Made by a program: the position numbers and the translations under genes. Positions 28,059 through 32,942 of a DNA stretch of 32,942 nt are shown here, in pieces. The DNA is from OMOG01 sp041485845 (GTDB lineage: Bacteria > Acidobacteriota > Terriglobia > Bryobacterales > Bryobacteraceae): assembly GCA_041485845.1 (NCBI GenBank), contig JBGPKH010000017.1:1-32942 (forward strand), in the 5' to 3' direction. How positions within the stretch are numbered: the first letter of the stretch is position 1; every line of letters starts with the position of its first letter. The notes beneath the pieces were generated by a model. It did not search any database. It worked only from the letters and a program-made list of their open reading frames with translations, and was not told the origin of the DNA.

Positions 28059-30845
28059 ATGACAGCCGAACGCTGGCAACAGGTCGAGCGAATCTACCAC
28101 GAGGCTGCCGCCCAGCCGCCCTCGAAGCGCGAGGCTTTCCTGTCGCATGCCTGCGCCGGCGATCCAGAGCTGCGCAAGCAGGTCGAGCGGATGCTCTCTG
28201 GCGAAGCACGACCGACCGGATTCCTGCAAACCCCCGCGGCGGACACAGGCGCCCGCGCGCCGGCTGGCGAGCGGATCTCTCCAGGCAGCTACATTGGCCC
28301 TTATGAAATCGTCTCGCTACTCGGCGCCGGCGGCATGGGTGAAGTTTACAAGGCCCACGACCCCCGCCTGAACCGGACCGTGGCCATCAAGGTGCTCCCG
28401 CAGCATGCCGCCGGGGACGCGGACCGGCGCGAGCGCCTGCTGCGCGAAGCACGGACAGCCTCGGCGCTGAACCATCCGAACATCGTCACCATTCACGACA
28501 TCCTCTCCGCAGCCGGCCAGGACTGCATCGTGATGGAGTACGTGGAGGGAAGCACGCTGGCGGAAAAGATCGGCCGCAAGGGACTGCCCCTCCGCGACAC
28601 CTTGCAGTACGGAATCCAGATCGCCGGAGCGCTGGCGGCCGCCCACGGAGCGGGTATCGTGCACCGGGACATAAAACCGCAAAACGTCATGGTGACGGAA
28701 CCCGGCGCGGTGAAGGTCCTGGATTTCGGTCTCGCGCAGTTGCAGCCGGCCGTCGGCCCGGGGGGAGAGACCGCCACCCTGACAGCCGAGGGGACCATCG
28801 CCGGCACGGTGGCCTACATGGCGCCGGAGCAGGCCGAAGGCAAGAGGGTGGATTCACGCTCCGACATCTTCGCCTTCGGATCGGTGCTCTACGAAATGGC
28901 CACTGGGCGGCCGGCCTTTCAGGGCGATTCCAAGCTTTCGATCCTCACGGCGATTCTGCACCAGGATCCGCCGCCGCTGTGCGCCATTCGGAGCGACGCC
29001 TCGCCGGAGCTGGAAAAACTCATCGAGCGCTGTCTGCGCAAGGATCCCGTACGGCGCCTGCACTCCATGCACGACGTCCGCCTGTTGCTCGAAGAATTGC
29101 GCGACAGTCCGGCGGCTTCTCCACCGCAAGCCGCGGCCACGAAGGGAAGGTGGCTGAGTCCGCTGCTGGTCGCCGCCTGCTCGCTCGCCGCCGGCGGCTT
29201 ACTGGCTCTGCTTTGGCTGCCGTCCCGTGGGACTGACCTCTCCACTTACCACCTGACACCCTTCGCCACGGAAGCGGGCGAAGAAAATTCGCCTGCATGG
29301 TCGCCGGATGGCCGGACCCTCGCCTATGAATATGAGGTGGATGGGACCATGCAAATCTACACGCGCAGTCTCGACGCGGCAACCGGAACGCGCGTCACCA
29401 GCTCGTCCCACAGTTGCGGCCAGCCATTCTGGTCCCCGGATGGAGGCAGCATCTACTACATCTCCCAGAGCCAACTTTGGTCGGTGGGAGCGGCCGGTGG
29501 TGTTCCACGAGTGGTCGCGAAAGATGTCGTATCCGCCTCGATCTCGCCCGACGGGAAGACGTTGGTTTTCGCGCGCGGCCTGGTAGGAAGCACCAGCCTC
29601 TGGACAGCTTCGCCGCCGGAAGCCGATCCGCAGCCGTACGGGCGGCCGCCGTTCTCGGACAAGCTCGCCCTGATGACGCCGCCGCAGTTTTCGCCGGACG
29701 GATCGAAAATTGCCGTGGCCATCTCACGTAAAGCCGCCACCAGCGAACCCGAGTTGTGGCTGGTTCCCTTCCCATCGGGTTTACCGGTGCACGTTCCAGT
29801 TCGCATACCCGCACAGCAGGGAGGCAACCAGCGCCCAAGCTGGATGCCGGATAGCCGGCGCCTGGTTCTCAGCAGCGGCGGCCATCTGTACATGGCCGAT
29901 ACACACAGGGGAGATCTCCGGCGGCTCACGGCAACCACCGAAGGGGAGGTCCAGCCCGCTGTGTCACCCGACGGACGCCGTATCGCCTTCGCATCGGGAA
30001 GAACCAGTTCCGATGTCGTCGAGATCGCATTTGGCGGTTCCCCGGTACGGACCCTGTCGGCCACTTCCCGTAGCCAGTGGAGCCCAACCTGGTCACCTCA
30101 AGGCACACAGTACGCATATGTAACCGACGCGACCGGCGCTGCGGAGATCTGGCTTCGCAGCGCGCAAGAGGAATGGGCCAGACCCCTCGTCCAGCAGGGC
30201 GCCGCTCTGTCCTGGTACGACCTCCAAAACCTGCATTTTTCGCCGGACGGCCGCCGCATCGCCTACGACCTTTACAGAGATCGTCACGTGATCGCAATTT
30301 CGAGTGTCGCGGGGGGGCAGCCCGTAATTCCCGACCAGGAAAGTCCCGACCACCACGGCCCCTCGTGGTCCCCGGACGGAAACTGGATCGCTTACCGGCG
30401 ACTCAACGGCGCCAAATGGGAACTGGTGAAGCGGCCGCTCGGGGGAGGCCAACCCGTATGGCTGGAAGAAGCGGCGCAGGGCGGTGGTGATACCGAGTGG
30501 TCGCCGTCGGGCGAGTGGATCTGTCATATGTGGAGCGACTCGCTGCACGTCGTTTCGGCCGACGGCGCCCGGCACGTCGTAGCCGCGAGTCCCGGCACGG
30601 CGGCGTTCGGTTTTTCGCGGGACAGCGCCACGCTCTATGCGATTCGCCGGAATGCGGCACGTAAGTGGGAACTGGCATCGATTGCCATCCCCAGCGGCCA
30701 GGAAAAGAAGGTGGTCTCGCTGGATCTGCCGGTCTCGGCCCGCGTCAACGGGTTCAGCGTTCACCCCGGCGGTAAGAGCTTCATCACTTCGGTGGGCAAG
30801 TCCCGGTTTGACATTTGGCTGCTCGAAGGATTCTCCCAGCGTTGA
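28059..30845 (+). CDS. Membrane Ser/Thr protein kinase with TolB/WD40-like (PD40) repeats
   Basis: The 928-residue protein opens with an acidobacterial kinase leader (MTAERWQQVERIYHEAA). Residues about 83-345 are a Hanks-type kinase: glycine loop GAGGMGEVYK (89-98), catalytic K111, HRDIKPQN (202-209), DFG (222-224) and APE in the activation segment, all intact. Residues about 366-388 are one membrane helix. The remainder is a series of PD40/WD40-like beta-propeller blades, each with an SPDG-type turn (SPDGRTLAYE, SPDGKTLVFA, SPDGRRIAFA), predicted outside the membrane. The protein likely senses an external signal and phosphorylates cytoplasmic targets. Many paralogues are usual in these genomes, so the target cannot be named. 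It converges on the TonB-dependent receptor gene. Confidence 0.95.
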   Translation: MTAERWQQVERIYHEAAAQPPSKREAFLSHACAGDPELRKQVERMLSGEARPTGFLQTPAADTGARAPAGERISPGSYIGPYEIVSLLGAGGMGEVYKAHDPRLNRTVAIKVLPQHAAGDADRRERLLREARTASALNHPNIVTIHDILSAAGQDCIVMEYVEGSTLAEKIGRKGLPLRDTLQYGIQIAGALAAAHGAGIVHRDIKPQNVMVTEPGAVKVLDFGLAQLQPAVGPGGETATLTAEGTIAGTVAYMAPEQAEGKRVDSRSDIFAFGSVLYEMATGRPAFQGDSKLSILTAILHQDPPPLCAIRSDASPELEKLIERCLRKDPVRRLHSMHDVRLLLEELRDSPAASPPQAAATKGRWLSPLLVAACSLAAGGLLALLWLPSRGTDLSTYHLTPFATEAGEENSPAWSPDGRTLAYEYEVDGTMQIYTRSLDAATGTRVTSSSHSCGQPFWSPDGGSIYYISQSQLWSVGAAGGVPRVVAKDVVSASISPDGKTLVFARGLVGSTSLWTASPPEADPQPYGRPPFSDKLALMTPPQFSPDGSKIAVAISRKAATSEPELWLVPFPSGLPVHVPVRIPAQQGGNQRPSWMPDSRRLVLSSGGHLYMADTHRGDLRRLTATTEGEVQPAVSPDGRRIAFASGRTSSDVVEIAFGGSPVRTLSATSRSQWSPTWSPQGTQYAYVTDATGAAEIWLRSAQEEWARPLVQQGAALSWYDLQNLHFSPDGRRIAYDLYRDRHVIAISSVAGGQPVIPDQESPDHHGPSWSPDGNWIAYRRLNGAKWELVKRPLGGGQPVWLEEAAQGGGDTEWSPSGEWICHMWSDSLHVVSADGARHVVAASPGTAAFGFSRDSATLYAIRRNAARKWELASIAIPSGQEKKVVSLDLPVSARVNGFSVHPGGKSFITSVGKSRFDIWLLEGFSQR

Positions 30846-30937
30846 TCGGCCCTGCGCAAGAAACGCGCCGGGGCTCCCCCCGAAAGAGGAACCGGCCTGT
30901 CCAACTGACTTCCGCTTCGGTTCGAGTGGTTCGAAGT
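30846..30937. other. Convergent intergenic gap
   Basis: These 92 bases separate the kinase and receptor stops. A GGCCTGTCCAAC fragment near 30894 resembles part of a type A repeat but has no partner arm. No strong terminator with a T-tract was found. Confidence 0.3.
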
Positions 30938-32942
30938 CTAGAACACGTACCGCAAGCTGAGCTGCAGCCGGCGGGCGTAGTTGTTCATGGTCGAGGCGCT
31001 GATCTGCCCGAAGCCGGTGTCCTTTAGGCTCTGGGCGCTGGTCACCGTCATATTGGGGTTCGGGAAGTACGGATGGTTGGCGGCGTTGAGGGCCTCGGCG
31101 CGGAACTGGATGCTCTTGCCTTCGCCGACCCGGGTGTCCTTGATCACCGCAAGATCGAGATTGTTCTGCCGCGGTCCGCGCAGCGTGGGGAAGCGTAGCG
31201 GCCAGGTGCGAACCTGGTTGCCCAGCAACTGCCGGGCGGAAGCCGTCTCGAAGTTGGCGGCGTTGAACCAGTGATCCGGCGACCGCTGGCCGAGCGGCAG
31301 TTGGATGTCGGCCGGGTTGCCGTAGTAGATCACGTTGCCCCAGGGCAGCGGGAATCCGCTCTGGATACTCCAGATGCCGGAAACTTCCCATCCGCCGACG
31401 AGGCGGGAGACAACCGGGTTGGCGCCGGACAGCAGCGCCCGGCCCTTGCCGAACGGTAGCGACCAGACGGCGCTGATATTGATGCGGTGCGGCGCGTCGG
31501 CGTCGGAGATCTCGCGGACCGGCGCCGGGTCGGCGGCATTCAGCAGATTGACGGCCTGCATCCACTTCTGCAGCGTGTAGCTTCCCTGGATGGTGTACCC
31601 TTTGGCGAAGCGCTTGGAGGCCGTGAACTGGAAGCTGTGGTACCAGCCATAGCCGGTATTTTCCGTGGTGGTGATGCCGCTCGAACCAAAGGCGACATAG
31701 GGCGAAAGCAACGTCTGACGCGACGCGGTCGTGCCGGTGTAGATGCTCTGGCTGTTGCCGGGCACGAGGTTGACCAGCGGATTCGGGAAGGTGGCGGTCA
31801 GCAGGTTGTTGTAGGTATCGTCGCGCGTCGGAAGCGTGCTCAAATATTGCCGCGGCAGGGTGTTGATGTTGCGGTTGATCTCGATGTGGTTGGTCTTGTT
31901 TCCGATGTAGTTTGCCTCAAACAGGAAGCTCCTAAACTGGCGTTGGAGGCTGGCTTCCCAACGCATGGTGACTGGGATCTTGGGATTCTGGTTGAAGAAC
32001 GTGAAGCCCTGTCCCAGGTAGGTCTGCAAGCCGGCAGCCGCGCCTACCGCATCGGCGACGCCGTCGGGGAAGGGGTTGGCCAGAGTGGTCAGGAAGTGGA
32101 GGCCATTGTCTCTGGTCAGAACCATGTTGGTGTTCTGCGTGAAACCGTTCTGTTGAACGTCTCCCCGGCGCTCGCCGAGGAAGCCGGCGAACATACCCAA
32201 ACCGGAACGTAAGACAGTCTTGCTGTCGAGCTGGTAGGCGATGCCGAGGCGCGGCATGAAGACATTCTTCGGCGCGTTGTAGAGGTTGCCGTTATTGCCG
32301 TTCAGCCCGGCGAAGGTCATGCCGCCCCGGAGGACCAGGGCGCTGACAGGAAGCTGCGGGAATCCACCCGCGATATTGGGGTAAATGGTCGCGTACGCCT
32401 TCTGGGCCGCATCCGAAATCGGCTGGATGTAGCTGGTGTCGAATCCCAGGGTGCTGCGGTTGAATCGCTCGTGCAGCGGCGTTTCAAACTCATACCGCAA
32501 CCCCAGATTCAAGGTGAGCCGGGGAGCGACCTTCCAGTCGTCCTGCACGAAGAATCCCCAGGAGCCGGACTGCTCGATGTAATCCGCCTGGCGGGTGATG
32601 CTGCCGGAATCGGGCAGGCCCAGCAGAAGTTCGGCAACGGACTGCCCGATGCTGCTCGGCGCGCCCGCGGAGTTGTCCAGCGGTCCCCTGGTCCAGGTGG
32701 TTCCGAAGGTGAACTGGCCGGTCTGCTGATTGCTCTTGAACTGATCGGCCTCCTGGTAGACGCGGTATTCAAAGCCGCCGCGGAGCGAATGCGCTCCATG
32801 CGATTTCGTGAGTGTGGAGGCCACTGTGTGGTTCATCACGGGGCGGTTCTCGTTGGTGTGCCCGTTGCTGATATAGCCGGTGAGGTTGATGCGCGGGAAA
32901 CGCACCTGGTCTTTCGGGACCTGGCTGATGAACTGCGGCGAG
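30938..32942 (-). CDS. Oar-like TonB-dependent receptor, 5' end beyond the window
   Basis: The open frame has no stop up to the window edge, so the gene is cut off there; a GTG at 32905 is internal, not the start. The 668 visible residues are the outer-membrane barrel: alternating aromatic/polar strands (SLRGGFEYRVYQ, WGFFVQDDWKV, LTLNLGLRYEFETPL), long Gly/Asn loops, and a terminal RLQLSLRYVF ending in Phe, the signal for barrel assembly. The missing part should contain the signal peptide, a carboxypeptidase-regulatory-like domain and the plug. Such Oar-like receptors are numerous in Solibacter-type genomes and import or bind polymers, probably carbohydrate. The ligand is unknown. Confidence 0.9.
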   Translation of the reverse strand, partial: SPQFISQVPKDQVRFPRINLTGYISNGHTNENRPVMNHTVASTLTKSHGAHSLRGGFEYRVYQEADQFKSNQQTGQFTFGTTWTRGPLDNSAGAPSSIGQSVAELLLGLPDSGSITRQADYIEQSGSWGFFVQDDWKVAPRLTLNLGLRYEFETPLHERFNRSTLGFDTSYIQPISDAAQKAYATIYPNIAGGFPQLPVSALVLRGGMTFAGLNGNNGNLYNAPKNVFMPRLGIAYQLDSKTVLRSGLGMFAGFLGERRGDVQQNGFTQNTNMVLTRDNGLHFLTTLANPFPDGVADAVGAAAGLQTYLGQGFTFFNQNPKIPVTMRWEASLQRQFRSFLFEANYIGNKTNHIEINRNINTLPRQYLSTLPTRDDTYNNLLTATFPNPLVNLVPGNSQSIYTGTTASRQTLLSPYVAFGSSGITTTENTGYGWYHSFQFTASKRFAKGYTIQGSYTLQKWMQAVNLLNAADPAPVREISDADAPHRINISAVWSLPFGKGRALLSGANPVVSRLVGGWEVSGIWSIQSGFPLPWGNVIYYGNPADIQLPLGQRSPDHWFNAANFETASARQLLGNQVRTWPLRFPTLRGPRQNNLDLAVIKDTRVGEGKSIQFRAEALNAANHPYFPNPNMTVTSAQSLKDTGFGQISASTMNNYARRLQLSLRYVF

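Noticed and set aside
27930..28229. Candidate antitoxin gene upstream of the PIN gene on the minus strand
   Set aside because: Most of it is antisense to the start of the kinase gene, and no antitoxin family pattern was seen; only the ATGA overlap with the PIN start speaks for it.

Overview
The window looks like a chromosomal segment of an Acidobacteriota genome, most likely Solibacter/Bryobacter-like. It is GC-rich and carries several gene types that recur in that group: a PSCyt1/DUF1549/DUF1553 cytochrome protein paired with a DUF1501 protein, a Ser/Thr kinase fused to TolB/WD40-like repeats, a large Oar-like TonB-dependent receptor, and Tat-exported carbohydrate enzymes. This assignment is inferred from gene content. 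No rRNA, tRNA or CRISPR array was seen.

Layout. 197-1993: a multi-domain DNA-binding protein with a sigma-70 region-4-like N-terminus and a HARE-HTH-like middle. 2445-8880: a radical SAM/Twitch protein converges on a compact minus-strand operon of deacetylase-like protein (958 aa), acyl carrier protein, SDR ketoreductase and KAS III. 9008-9707: a Phd-VapC-type toxin-antitoxin pair whose toxin is frameshifted by an exact 8-bp duplication. 9790-14983: surface-polysaccharide genes (O-antigen ligase/Wzy-like, GT4, Wzx-like flippase, then a convergent second GT4). 15110-17719: a Tat-exported putative glycoside hydrolase. 17847-20418: a response-regulator relic, an AglD/LPG-synthase-type membrane protein, a GmhA-like SIS isomerase and a secreted duplicated-domain protein. 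20602-21753: an IclR-HTH/periplasmic-binding-protein fusion regulator. 21962-22305: a MazF-like toxin with a damaged 5' end. 22582-26848: an operon of cytochrome/DUF1553 protein, DUF1501 protein and SnoaL-like protein. 26849-27516: a gene-poor stretch with a 16-bp inverted repeat. 27517-27933: a PIN protein lacking its first metal-binding Asp. 28059-30845: the kinase. 30938-end: the TonB-dependent receptor, truncated by the window edge.

How the genes may work together. The ACP, KAS III, SDR and deacetylase-like genes next to polymerase, flippase and glycosyltransferase genes suggest a pathway that builds a short 3-hydroxyacyl group and places it on an exported glycan, with the radical SAM protein possibly modifying a precursor. 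This is inference. The most sequence-grounded new signal is a family of short GTAG/GTGG-headed hairpins resembling REP elements. Two clear members lie inside genes and are translated. All three toxin-like genes carry apparent inactivating lesions.
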